A stretch of DNA of 64,000 nucleotides from Luidia sarsii (GCA_949987565.1 OX465104.1:12706300-12770299), one strand, 5' to 3'. Counted from the stretch's first letter, positions 20,550-31,910 are shown. A program made the numbers and translations. The notes: generated by a model not told the origin, from the letters alone.

Positions 20550-22775
20550 TTTTCCCTCGGGTGGGGATATCTGCACATTTGCTCATATCATTTCTGTCCC
20601 TAGGGTGGGGATGTCAGGATCTTTGCTCATGTCATTTCTGTCTCCATGGTGGGGATGTCAGGATCTTTGCTCATGCCAATTCTATCCCTTGGGAGGGGTT
20701 ATCTGCACCTTTCCTCATGTCATTTCTGTCCCCTTGGTGGGGATGTCAAGATCTTTGCTCATGTCATTTCTGTCTCCATGGTGGGAATGTCAGGATCTTT
20801 GCTCATGACATTTCTATCCCCTGGGTGGGGATGTCAGGATCTTTGCTCATGTCATTTCTGTCCCCTGGGTGGGGATGTCAAGATCTTTGCTCATGTCATT
20901 TGTGTCCCCTGGGTGGGGATGTCAGGATCTTTCCTCATGTCATTTCTGTCCTCTGGGAGGAGATGTCAGGATCTTTGCTCATGCCATTTGTGTCCCCTGG
21001 GTGGGAATGTCAGCATCTTTCCTCATGCCATTTCTGTCTCCTGGGTAGGGATGTCAGGATCTTTCCAAATCGTTCAGTTTGTTGGAGCAGTTCTCTTTTG
21101 TTTATATTTGTATTTGTTTATATTTATATTGTATCTAAAACTGCCAAATGCCAATGCTCATGTCACCATGGTGGGAATGTCAGGATCTTTGCTCATGACA
21201 TTTCTATCCCCTGGGTGGGGATGTCAGGATCTTTGCTCATGTCATTTCTGTCCCCTGGGTGGGGATGTCAAGATCTTTGCTCATGTCATTTGTGTCCCCT
21301 GGGTGGGGATGTCAGGATCTTTCCTCATGTCATTTCTGTCCTCTGGGAGGAGATGTCTGGATCTTTGCTCATGCCATTTCTGTCCCCTGGGAGGGGATGT
21401 CAGGATCTTTGCTCATGCCATTTCTGTCCCCTGGGAGGGGATGTCAGGATCTTCGCTCATGCCATTTCTTTTTCCCTGGGTGGGGATGTCAGGATCTTTG
21501 CTCATTTCATTTCTGTCCCCTGGGTGGGGATGTCAGGATCTTTCCTCATGTCATTTCTGTCCTCCGGGAGGGGATGTCAGGATCTTTGCTCATACCATTT
21601 CTGTCCCCTGGGTGGGGATGTCAGGATCTTTGCTAATACCCTTTCTGTCCCCTGGGTGGGGATGTCAGGATCTTTGCTCATGCCATTTCTGTCCCCTGGG
21701 TGGGAATGTCAGTTTTAGGATCTTTTCTCATGCCATTTCTTTCCCCTGGGTGGGGATGTCAGGATCTTTGCTCATTTCATTTCTGCCCTATGGGTGGGGT
21801 GTCAGGATCTTTCCTCATGTCATTTCTGTCCTCTGGGAGGGGATGTCAGGATCTTTGCTCATACCATTTCTGTCCCCTGGGTGGGGATGTCAGGATCTTT
21901 GCTAATACCCTTTCTGTCCCCTGGGTGGGGATGTCAGGATCTTTGCTCATGCCATTTCTGTCCCCTGGGTGGGGATGTCAGTTTTAGGATCTTTTCTCAT
22001 GCCATTTCTTTTCCCTGGGTGGGGATGTCAGGATCTTTGCTCATGTAATTTCTGTCCCCTGGAAAGGAATGTCAGTGACTTTGCAAATCATTCAGTTTGT
22101 TGGAGCAGTTATCTTTTGTTTATATTTGTATTTGTTTATATATATTGTATCTAAATCTGCCAACTGTCAATGCTCATGTCATTTCCGTCCCCTGGGTGGG
22201 GATGTCAGGATCTTCGCTCATGTCATTTCTGCCCCCTGGGTGGGGATGTCAGGATCTTTGCTCATGTCATTTCCGTCCCCTGGGTGGGGATGTCAGGATC
22301 TTCGCTCATGTCATTTCTGTCCTCTGGGTGGGGATGTCAGGATCTTCGCTCATGTCATTTCTGTCCTCTGGGTGGGGATGTCTATCTTTGCTCATGCTAT
22401 TTCTGTCCCCTGGGTGGGGATGTCAGAATCTTTGGTCATGTCATTTCCGTCCCCTGGGAGGGGATGTCGGGATCTTCGCTCATGCCATTTCTGTCCTCTG
22501 AGAGGGGATGTCTATCTTTGCTCATGCTATTTGTGTCCCCTGGGTGGGGATGTCAGAATCTTTGGTCATGTCATTTCAGTCCCCCGGGAGGGGATGTCAG
22601 GATCTTTGCTCATGTCATTTCTGTCCCCTGGGAGGGGATGTCAGGATCTTCGCTCATGCCATTTCTGTCCTCTGAGTGGGGATGTCTATCTTTGCTCATG
22701 CTATTTCTGTCCCCTGGGTGGGGATGTCAGAATCTTTGGTCATGTCATTTTTGTCCCCTGGGTGGGGATGTCAGT
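20550..22775 (+). repeat. 44-bp satellite array in blocks (left)
   Basis: The unit is TTTGCTCATGTCATTTCTGT followed by CCCCTGGGTGGGGATGTCAG and GATC, about 44 copies in all. Blocks are separated by AT-rich spacers of about 90 bp at 21066-21165, 22078-22170 and, at the end, 22780-22870. Each spacer contains TTTGTTTATATTTGTATTTG. The period is not a multiple of three and the unit lacks stops in several frames, so open frames of up to 419 codons arise without coding meaning. Confidence 0.95.
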
Positions 22776-22901
22776 GACTTTGCAAATTGTTCAGTTTATT
22801 GGAGCATTTCTCTTTTGTTTATATTTGTATTTGTTTATATTTATATTGTATCTAAAACTGCCAACTGTATAAAATTGAATCTGAAGATATGCACAGTAGT
22901 G

Positions 22902-25830
22902 CAAAATGCGAGTGCCGGTCGGTGCGCCCTCTACTGTCTGGGATGCAAAGCGACCTAATGACCCGGGTGCATTGGTCGGTATGCCTCATGTTCAGTGACA
23001 TTGGGCTGCTGTTGCTGCTGGTGCCCTAATCTGCTGCTGCTCTGCCTCACATGATTTGACAAGCTCATTCCAAAATTCCACACCAAATTCCCCATAGGAA
23101 AGAAAGGACTTTGCTGCTGTACACTTAGATTTTGATTTGCCTGTGTGCTTGGGTCGGACTGAGGACCCTTTTTTGCACTTTTTTCGATCTTTTGTTATCC
23201 TAAGTTGGTACCCGTCATGCTTTGTTCCTGTGTAATCAGGACGCTGTTCAGACCGGTCTCCACGACCACCTTTTCTTACAGGACATCTGCTTCTGATCTG
23301 AGGGAGCTCTTGAACCTGATGGATGATGGTGACCTCTGTCTAGTTGATGATATGATGATTGGAGAAATGATATTTTGACATGTATTTTTTTCACTCATTG
23401 ATTTCACTTGCATACTTGAAAAAAAAACCACATTTTCCTCAACTCAGGAGATATCAAAGACGACATTGGGTTGTGTAGTTTCTAACTTAGTCTAAACTAA
23501 AATTAATTTATTGAGTAGTTGCTAGCCAAGCTCCTAGTAACTTTAAAAGAATGTAGGAAAAATTTGCCTATTAGTCATTTTCTTTTATACGTTATCTTTA
23601 GTTTTTACAACATACAAGGATTGAATAGGTACTTAGTTGTAAAAATGTAACCATATCAAATCACATGTCTTATTCTTCAATCTGAAATGCATGATTGGCT
23701 AGGTACTGTGACCATTATTATTCTGAAATTCTATTCTCACCATAATTCCCAAATTATGCTTAGGGAAGGCAAATCTTTGTAGATCTTAACAAAGGAAAGG
23801 ACATTGACTAGGAGTTTCTTACCTGTTAGATAAGATTTTTTTTAAAGTTAAGACACCAGTCGTAGCATAACATTTAGAAAATAGATCTCCAAGATTTAAA
23901 CAGTTACAGTTCTGCAAAATTTAAATTTAGTTCCATTTGTATTGGTAACCAGACTGAAGATTCAAATCAAATTTTACAAATAGGTCAGACAGGGCAAACA
24001 TTTATTAGAACTATCGGCCGTAGTTACTCTCAGAAAGCATTAGGCCAGGTGTTGTAGGCACTGACAGGATACTAATTAATGTAAAGTACGTTATTCTTTT
24101 GAAATACCAGTCGCTTTAAGTTACTCAGGATACTAACCTGGGCAATTAATGAGTATAATCTAATGACTTTAAGAAAGGTCCTGCCTTTGAGAAAGGTCCT
24201 GCTAGGATCGAAACGTCAGGCCCACTAAATTTTAGATTTACATTTGGATAATTTTAGTCAGTAAGCAGTTTGCAACATTTTTGTATATCACCTATAATCT
24301 AATGGGGTCAGGTAATTGCCTGTAGGTAGATTATAGAAATGTCAGATTAGTTTATTTGAGCAATGTCTAGATTTGGTTTTAAGATTGGAGGCTACTAGGG
24401 CTTTTTCTTTTAATTAGTTTAAATCACTTTTCTTCTAAAATAATTATATACACTAGGTCTTTATTAGATTGTACTTGAGCAGCTTGTAGTTGTTACATAA
24501 TTCCATTTCCACTGTATCAAACCATGACAATGCTCAGTTGTGGGATGAAGCAATAATGCATTAGCTTACATTAGCAGATCAAGGATCAGAATGCAAGCAC
24601 TTATTGCCAATAATTAGGAATTAGAAAGCATGGTTGCTTGAGGTCAGAGTTAGAATTCAGGATCGTACCTATAATTGATTTCAAATGCATACCTTTATCA
24701 CTTAGATAGGGATCAGGAAGCATTGTTTGATAGTATAGTTCAAGATTGTGGAAATGATTCACTTAGATACCAATTTAATTCCAAAAAGATCTAAGATCTT
24801 TCCCGCATGTTTTGGCAGCATTAAAGAAATTCTCAAAACATTTTTCTATTGCTTTCCGAAAATTCACGTCAAAACTTATCCTAAAAATCCACTTGTGTGG
24901 CAAATTTGAAATCCTCACTGAAAAATTTATACTGTTTTTGGCAAATGTTGAAATAGTAAAGTATTAACCATGAATTTCTTCCGCAATCTGTAATTTTAAA
25001 TCATTGTGTAGCTCATTATCCTGATAAATGTTTAGTTATTCAAAGAGTAGGTAGTGTCTTCCTATTTAAGTTTTTTTCTGTTTAGTATATTAATTAGTAT
25101 TAATTAGTACTAGGTTAATGTTAGGAGTAGTTTTATCCTACATGAACCCAATGTCGTCTACAATATCTCCCGGTAATAGGAAAATATTCTGAATTTTCTC
25201 TATTTCTTTTTCAAGCGACCCAAAGCAATGAACAAAAACAATGAAAGAAAACATTAGCATCTTGCTAAATACCATGAAAGCTCATGGATTTTGTTTTGGC
25301 CATTTTTTTTTTTTTAGAAATAAATTGAATCGAATATTTCTCTCGTTAGACATGTTGGAATATTGTTTCTCCAATCAGCAAATCATCATCTAGACTGAAG
25401 TTATCTTCATTTTGAGGGTCAAGGACTCAATTAGTGACGCTGTGGAAAAGTCCAAATGAATCGGCATTATTTTTTTTTTTTTTAATACCAAAATTCACCT
25501 CCAAAAGTCTGAACCTAGTGGCCTGGTTGCCCGAACAGGGAGTGACGTCCCGCCCACCCATACAGAAGTATCTCTATCTAAGTGTACAGCAGTGAAACCT
25601 TTCTGACCTTTGTTCAGGCCTTTGTCATTCCCAACAATGCGTGGCTTTCTGCCTCGCATTGCTAATGAGCTTGTTGAAATATGTGTTGCAGAGCACTGGT
25701 GGAGAGGGGTGCCAGTAGCACAGTAGTCTGGTGCCGCTGGACTTGGGGCATACTGGCCAATGTACTCGGGTCATTAGGTCGCTAAGCATTCCAGACAGTA
25801 GAGGGCGCACCGACTGGCACTCGCATTTTG
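22902..25830. mobile_element. Foldback-type element with long TIRs (left)
   Basis: The ends are CAAAATGCGAGTGCCGGTCG and its near complement finishing TCGCATTTTG at 25830. Similarity in inverted orientation extends at least 570 bp inward, for example GACGACATTGGGTT at about 23460 and its complement at about 25150. The TIRs carry a GCGCCCTCTACTGTCTGG block. No transposase was recognised. A Penelope-type tail lies inside at 24180-24295. Confidence 0.82.
24180..24295 (+). mobile_element. Penelope-type 3-prime tail remnant (left)
   Basis: It contains GAAAGGTCCTGCTAGGATCG, AAACGTCAGGCCCAC and the terminal GCAACATTTTTGTATATC. It is the same tail as the left-only insertion ending at 6064, with a better GAAACGTC motif. 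It is preceded by a duplicated CTTTGAGAAAGGTCCTG stretch. Confidence 0.65.
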
Positions 25831-27630
25831 TATTAAATTTTTTTTAAATAAAAAAAAATTCACAGAACAGAGTGATCTCCTTTCACGTTTTTATTTGTCA
25901 AAACTTGAAATCTCCCCCCCCTTACAATTTTAACAATGTGGTTTACTAAGGATACACATACATGGTTTAAGGGGCTACATTGCAAACAGCCTCCCTGAAA
26001 GTTACAGCCAAAAGCAAGAGGGCGCTCATCATTTGGCATTTAGCCAATATGAAGAGCGCCCTCTCTTTAATGGCCATCTTTCATGGAGGCTTATTGAAAT
26101 GGTCCAACAATATAACCTTCAGGAAAATTTGCATATGACCTTTATGCATAGCAAGTAGATGCAGCACAAAGGTCACATGTAAATAGTCTTCAGGTTGTAT
26201 TAGCAGAACACATTTCAATATGCAATGTAGCCTCTTCCCAAAGATATCATTTCAATCATTGTGCTTGACCATTAACTATTTTTTTGCAGCCGAGCAGCGC
26301 AAGTTTTGGACCTTAACCTTTTATCTTCCTTATATTTCAGCGCAAATGCAGAAGTTTTTGGCGCCTAGAATTTGTACCCTGCAGTAGATGCTCCAAGAAA
26401 TGGTGTAAAATCTGAATATCAAGCCCTTTTGACATTATATATTGCATTTTTATTTGCCAACAGATAAGTGATTGAGGCAGCGCAGCAAGAAAAGACGCAA
26501 TCAGAATTGGACATGAAATCGCTGGCACGAGCCATCGCAATTTGGAAAAGGTCAGCACAAAGAATGAAACGAAACCTTTGAAACCAGTAGTAACCTGCCA
26601 CCGTAAACAAGTTGGAGTAAATTTGAGAATTGCACGCAGCTTTTTGACTTTGATTGAATTTAGCAAATGAGCAGAAAAATGCGTTAACAAATTTGGACCA
26701 TGTTTCGTCAAAAATAAAACATGAATCTACAGCCAGGACCATTTCTTGCAACTGTGAAAATGCCAAAAATTGGTGCATATCAATGCATCGTCGCGCTATC
26801 TTCATAACTAGACACAAAATAAGCCCACAAAGTTTGAAATGACATGCTGTTTTGAATGCAATTACATCAGACCAGCGCTTTGTCAACTGAATAAATTAGA
26901 TGTTTTGCAAATTTGGGGCGCGCTTTTCAAAATATCTAGAACAAATACCAGGTTTGTTTTTGGAGCAATCATAACGCATAAGTAACATCCAACTTGGTTC
27001 ACGGTAGCAGGTTACGCGTATCCATAGTTAACCACTCATGCATGGTATGATGGAAGTATGCCAGCTAATATCTTGATTCGCATTATTTTGTGACATTTGT
27101 TTTAAAGAAAGCAATTTAGCCAAGAAAAAAATGTTCAACTTGATGTCTTGTTGCAACAATTCTGTGCTGCGCGTAACTTGGGAAAAATTAAAAACTTAGC
27201 AGAGTAAAAATTGTCCAAACTGCTATGCAAATCCATGGATCATTTCAGCCCAAAGGCAATTCTAACTATTTTCGAAAAACGAATTGAAATTAACACGTCC
27301 CAAGGACTAAATGATTTTGATTTGAGCAGTCTTTCCCCAAGGGAAAGAAATTCTTCCAAAAATAACTGATCACAACGGAAAAGTATGAGCACTGCTTCTC
27401 AATGCATAGTGAATTTAGAAAAATGTCATTGAATTATGCTAAGGAAATTAGACAGCGCGCTTTATTGATCAGTCAGTGAAAGAAGAATCAATGATATAGA
27501 CTGGCATACTTGAACCATCCATGTTACAGTTACATTTACATTTACTTAATTCCTCGCCCAAAAAGACTGGTATCTGGGATGATTAAATCTTGTTTTTGAA
27601 AATGCGAAAGTTCATTTTGTGTTTATTAAC
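25831..27630. other. No convincing gene; one hairpin repeat
   Basis: A hairpin at about 25990-26105 has AGAGGGCGCTC and GAGCGCCCTCT in its arms (26028-26065). Overlapping reverse frames at 26337-26886 (155 and 124 codons) are not preserved as one frame in the mirror at 34800-35343 and match no family that I know. The remainder is AT-rich and shared by both arms. Confidence 0.5.
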
Positions 27631-27631
27631 G

Positions 27632-27990
27632 CCACTCAACCCCCAGGGGTTGCATAAAATTCTTTCAAGATGCTATTGCAAAATTCAGCATTCTTAAGGC
27701 CCATTTGGACAAAAATCTTTCATAAGAGTTTGTGAAAGGTACATGCAATGCAGAAACATTTTTTTGGCGCATTCAACCCCCAGGGGTTACATCAAATTGC
27801 ATCATTATTTGATTTGAGAACTCTGAATTTGAAAGGCCCATTTGGACATCAATCTTTTGGAAGAGTTTTTGAAAAGTATTACAATGCAATGAGGAATTTA
27901 TAACCAAATTCAACCCCCGAGGGTTGCATAAACTTGGGTCAACGTGATTGCAGAAATCAAAATTTGTAAGGCCCATTTGGAATTTCTTTT
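27632..27990. repeat. Tandem repeat of about 135 bp, 2.5 copies (left)
   Basis: Starts of TTCAACCCCCAGGGGTTGCAT type recur at about 27638, 27774 and 27909. Each is followed by AAGGCCCATTTGGA. The CAACCCCCAGGGGTTG core is close to palindromic. There is no coding sign. Confidence 0.8.
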
Positions 27991-28263
27991 TAGAATACAG
28001 TAGTTTGCAGCGCTCAGAAATTTGTGCCAGACTGATGACCAGATACCAGTGGTTTTGGGGAGGGTCTAAAGTGAAGAACACATCCAATGAGTGCACACGG
28101 CACTCCTTTTTAATTATTGCAGCTTACAATGGATCCAGTTAATTCTCATATAAATAATATTTCATAGTTCGGGTGAAATGTTCATTGATGACAGACATGT
28201 CTATTGTCTAATTTGGGATATTCTGAAAATCTAATGGATTTGTTGTTCTTGTTTCTTGTTTCA

Positions 28264-28540
28264 GATCATGAGGGTCATTGTCCAGGGCTTGTGCTAAGCC
28301 CATCAGGCATTAAGATGAATGGCATGGGCAGCTTGGTAACATCAGAGGTAGCTTGGCTGGACTCAAAGCTCTCCCAGGGACATCTGGACATCGGAACTGG
28401 ATCCAGTCGCTGAATGCATGACAGATATGATGGAGACCCCTTCGTTGTCTTGGCGTTCCACTCAACAGCTGGGTAGAGGTGGCTCGATGGTCATCCAACA
28501 GCTTGTCTCATTGTGTGATGCACAGAAACAAAAAAGTACA
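28264..28540 (+). pseudogene. Coding-like duplicated module, copy 1 (left)
   Basis: It begins after an acceptor-like TTCTTGTTTCTTGTTTCAG. The frame reads EGHCPGLVLSPSGIKMNG and GSLVTSEVAWLDSKLSQGHL, then stops. The segment GSLVTSEVAWLD recurs in the same frame in copy 2, about 520 bp downstream. No family was recognised. It is preserved at about 33165-33430 in the right arm. A decayed terminal exon or transposon fragment are both possible. Confidence 0.35.
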
Positions 28541-28829
28541 AAGCAAAAAACAAGAACGAAATGTTTTACTTGATTATATTTAATAGAAATGAAGGGGTTG
28601 TTCATTGCGGTGGTGTAGATAAGTAGAAAGGGTGATTATATTTATTTCAAGTCATGGTCGAGCACAGGGTATGAGGGACACACCATGCCTTTCTATTAGT
28701 TTTGATATATTTGAAATTCAGGAATTATTTTTCGAACTGTGTATGCAAATCGGTACGTGCTCTTTTTGGGTCTGCGTTACTAAACATGATGGTACCCAGA
28801 CCGAAACATGTAACATACCAAGACGAATG

Positions 28830-29040
28830 ACATCGGCAGTTTGGTAACATCAGAGGTAGCTTGGCTGGACTTGGATCTCTCCCATGGACATCTGCACATT
28901 AACCAGTCGCTGAATTATTGGCAGAGAGAATTAAGGGAGACCCCTTCGTTGTTTTGCTGTTCCACTCTTCAGCTGGGTAGAGGGTCACACGATGCTCATT
29001 CGAAAGCTTGTCTCATTCTGTGATACACAGAAAAACACAC
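28830..29040 (+). pseudogene. Coding-like duplicated module, copy 2 (left)
   Basis: The 60-codon frame contains SEVAWLDLDLSHGHLHINQS, then LRETPSLFCCSTLQLGRGSH. It shares its first part and its downstream nucleotide context (GGGTAGAGG, GCTTGTCTCATT) with copy 1. It is better kept than copy 1 and intact in the right arm at 32659-32841. The product is unknown. Confidence 0.35.
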
Positions 29041-29783
29041 ACACAAAAGATAGTTTTCACTTATGCTATTTTTAACCCATGATCTATAACAGGTTATGAG
29101 GCATGCATCCCGCTTTGGGGCTATTTTTTGACAATGTCATTTTTTATGCCATGCTTTTTTCTTTTTTTTATATAATAATTTGAGGTTTTTAATATTTTTT
29201 TTTTAAACTGGAATTGCTAATCAGTATGTGATTTTGTGTCTGCGTGACTAAACATGCTGGTACCCAGACGTGTAACATACAAATCAAAATTGTTCATGGA
29301 ACCCGTAAAATGTTCATGACCGGGATTCATGTTTCATGATGACTTTTGAATGTTAATTCTTGAAAATATGGGGTTAAGACCACCTAAGCATGGACAAAAC
29401 CCACAAATGTATGTTGCCGCACTGAACATTTAATGCGGAAATGAATTTCAGCCTGAGCAAGCTAGGAAACATTTCAGGGAGACTTTTCCCCCCTAGAATA
29501 GTCTCACAGAAGGTTTGCCAGAAATCCCTTCCAAAATTCCTAAAGGTGGGAAAAACCTCCCAGATTCACTCCTAGAAATTTGTTACGACAAATGCCAGCC
29601 TGAGAATATATTTAGACAAAATCACACACGGCATGATTAAATTATGTTGGCCCAAATCTATACACTTTTTTTTTTTTTAGATGTACTGTATGTTAACTTA
29701 ACACAATTTGAAAAATAATCTTCTTTTTTTAAACTAAAAAACCCCCAAAATTTATAGAAAAGGACAGGACAAATCCACACACC
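29041..29783. other. No gene; AT-rich, short CA run
   Basis: A short CACACACACA run lies at 29034-29045. There are poly-T and poly-A tracts at about 29155-29210 and 29665-29680. Shared with 31910-32640; no element ends were recognised. Confidence 0.45.
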
Positions 29784-30116
29784 TCATTGTAAGTATTTTG
29801 GGGGTCCATTAAGCATTCGTTCTTCAGTGAGGGAAGATTTCCTGAATGTTGTCAGTTTCTGGACACTGTGGTATCGACCGTAAATTGCGGTGATCTTCCC
29901 ATGGGTAGAAACACGTCCAGTCGGCACCAGAGTCAGCAGCCAAAGAAAGGCGTGGTGTACGGGTTTCCTAGCCTTCATAAAGGGCCTATTGAAAACGGCC
30001 TGGTACCCCGTGTCCTTGCAATGTAAAACGCTGAAGTACGGTGTGCGGTAGATGTACGGTGGATCTTCTGTGCCCTTAACAGTAGTTGATTTAATTTCAT
30101 TAGTAATTGAAAGACG
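29784..30116 (-). CDS. Unassigned open frame of about 111 codons (left)
   Basis: The reverse-strand frame runs stop to stop from about 30116 to 29784. It includes DPPYIYRTPYFSVLHCKDTG, FNRPFMKARKPVHHAFLWLL, then KITAIYGRYHSVQKL, and ends PPKYLQ. The first ATG is at 29978, giving 64 codons. The right-arm partner has lost a base in the HHAF region and stops early, so at least one arm is broken. I do not recognise the protein. It may be an exon fragment. Confidence 0.3.
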   Translation of the reverse strand, partial: RLSITNEIKSTTVKGTEDPPYIYRTPYFSVLHCKDTGYQAVFNRPFMKARKPVHHAFLWLLTLVPTGRVSTHGKITAIYGRYHSVQKLTTFRKSSLTEERMLNGPPKYLQ

Positions 30117-30479
30117 TACTCAATATTCATATTCAATCCTTTTAAATTCATAATTTTATTGTTTACATTTTAATTTCCAAACGAAAGCACCGAGTATTCA
30201 GCTTGAAGGGTAAAGCCATATATTATATTAATGGTTTTAATAATATTTAAATGATATAGTATATAATATAACTTAAAATATTTTATAAAAATATGATAAT
30301 TTTACACTTAAATGATTATTAAAAATGTATTTTGTACTTTGATGATTGAAATAAAGCACCCTTTCTCCAATGATAAACAATATTAGTCAGTATTTCTTAT
30401 TTGAAATAATATAAGTATGAAATTAAAAATAAAATAAAATAAATATTACATTGAAAAAGTCATTCAATTAAAGGTCAAA
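30117..30479. other. AT-rich flank of the palindrome centre (left)
   Basis: Very AT-rich, with many TTAAAATATT and ATAATATAA words, mirrored at 31211-31600. No gene and no clear element ends. Confidence 0.6.
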
Positions 30480-31210
30480 GGTCAATGGGGCGCCCTCAAG
30501 CGTTTGATGGGACAACTTTAAGCTATTTTTAGAAAACTGGACCATAGACCATTAGCTGAGTATAGCGCCCTCTATTGAGTAATGGTAGAAATTTCCAAAG
30601 TTTCAATCAATTTGAGGGAAAAACTTACCCCCAAAACAGTAGAGGGCGCTGTTTATTTTTTTAACGATTTTTTATTAAGTTGTGTATAGCGCCCTCTATT
30701 GGTCAAATGGTGAAAGTTTTGGAACATTTCTGGATTGAAAGTTCCAAACCTTTCACAAATTTACCAGTAGAGGGCGCTATACACAATTTACTCTAAGAGT
30801 TCCAGTGGAGTAATTAAACACGTGAGGGCGCTGTTTATTTTTAATCTCAATCAAATTTGGTAAGAAGGGCGCCCTCACGTGTTTAATTACACCACTGGAA
30901 CCTAGGAGTAAGTTTTGTATAGCGCCCTCTATTGGTAAAATTGTGAAAGGTTTGGAACTTTCAATCCAGAAATGTTCCAAAACTTTCACTATTTGACCAA
31001 CAGAGGGCGCTATACACAACTTAATAAAAAAGTAATTTAAAAAATAAACAGCGCCCTCTTCTGTTTTTCGTAAGTTTTTCCCTCAAATGGATTGAAACTT
31101 TGGAAGTTTCTACCATTACTCAATAGAGGGCGCTATACTCAGCTAACGGTCTGTTCCATTTTTCTAAAAATAGCTTAAAATTGTCCCATCAAACGCTTGA
31201 GGGCGCCCTA
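30480..31210. repeat. Cluster of small hairpins carrying GAGGGCGC motifs at the palindrome centre
   Basis: Twelve copies of GAGGGCGC or its complement start at 30490, 30565, 30642, 30689, 30770, 30824, 30869, 30922, 31003, 31051, 31126 and 31199. Their orientations are mirror-symmetric about 30850. Each half contains its own hairpin: 30681-30786 folds on itself through TGTGTATAGCGCCCTCTA, and 30913-31020 does the same. The centre is thus a palindrome made of smaller palindromes, probably a family of short TIR elements ending in AGAGGGCGC. The wider motif CCAGTAGAGGGCGCTAT resembles the CTCF core, which is known from other animals. Whether it is bound here is inference. Confidence 0.85.
30832..30868. 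other. Spacer at the centre of the palindrome
   Basis: Thirty-seven bases of AT-rich sequence lie between the innermost paired motif GAGGGCGC (30824-30831) and its complement GCGCCCTC (30869-30876). No longer base pairing across it was found. Confidence 0.85.
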
Positions 31211-31599
31211 TTGACCTTTGACCTTAATTGAATGACTTTATCAATGTTATATTTATTTTAAATTAATTTTTAATTTTTAATTTCATGTTTATATTAATTC
31301 CAATAAGAAATACTGACTATTAGGGTTTATCATTGAGTAAAGGGTGCTTTATTTCAATCATCAAAGTACAAAATGCATTTCTAATAATCATTTAAGTGTA
31401 AAATTATCATATTTTTTATGAAATATTTTAAGTTATACTCATTTAAATATTATTAAAACCATGAATATAATATATGGCTTTACCCTTCAAGCTGAATACT
31501 CGGCGCTTTCGTTTGGAAATTAAAATGGCAACATTAAAATTACAAATTTAAAATGCTTGAATATGAATATTGAGTCCGTCTTTCAATTATTAATCAAAT
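31211..31599. other. AT-rich flank of the palindrome centre (right)
   Basis: Mirror of 30117-30479, with the same AT-rich composition. No gene seen. Confidence 0.6.
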
Positions 31600-31910
31600 T
31601 AAATCAACTTCTGTTAAGGGCACACAAGATCCACCGTACATCTACCGCACACCATACTTCAGCGTTTTACATTGCAAGGACACAGGGTACCAGGCCGGTT
31701 TCAATAGGCCCTTCATGAAGGCTAGGAAACCCGTACACCACGCCTTTATTGGCTGCTGACTCTGGTGCCGACTGGACGTGTTTCTACCCAAGGGAAGATC
31801 ACCGCAATTTACGGTCGATACCACAGTGTCCAGAAACTGACAACATTCAGGAAATCTTCCCTCACTGAAGAACGAATGCTTAATGGACCCCAAAAATACT
31901 TACAATGAGG
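31600..31910 (+). pseudogene. Unassigned open frame, frameshifted right-arm copy
   Basis: This is the mirror of 29784-30116. It reads DPPYIYRTPYFSVLHCKDTG and FNRPFMKARKPVHHAF, then a base deletion shifts the frame to a stop. Downstream codons of the left frame are still recognisable. Confidence 0.3.

Larger units (their letters stand above)
1..30831 (+). repeat. Left arm of the giant inverted repeat
   Basis: The sequence from base 1 inward is the reverse complement of 62003 backward. Landmarks that pair include the first 26 bases with the last bases before 62004, the exon-like modules, the DIRS element, the tRNA-like segment (12897-12976 with 48758-48837), the 44-bp satellite and the foldback element. 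Pairing sums drift between about 61500 and 63020 because each arm has private insertions. Homology is lost over about 430 to 1850, except for one shared hairpin element. Local identity judged by eye is about 93 to 100 percent. The arm reaches the window edge, so its true outer end is unknown. Confidence 0.97.

Noticed and set aside
20561..22958. Long forward open frames of up to 419 codons with repeated GCQDLCSCHFCPLGGDVRIF-like peptide
   Set aside because: A 44-bp unit without stops keeps three frames open at once, the peptide simply cycles through the frames, and the AT-rich spacers are read through. There is no gene signal beyond the repeat.
24180..24295. Second hammerhead ribozyme
   Set aside because: GAAACGTC is present but no CTGATGA box with a pairing stem II lies upstream, so only the Penelope-type tail call is kept.
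26337..26886. 155-codon and 124-codon reverse-strand proteins
   Set aside because: The frames are not conserved between the arms, overlap each other, have no recognisable motif, and lie in AT-rich DNA with no splice or start context.
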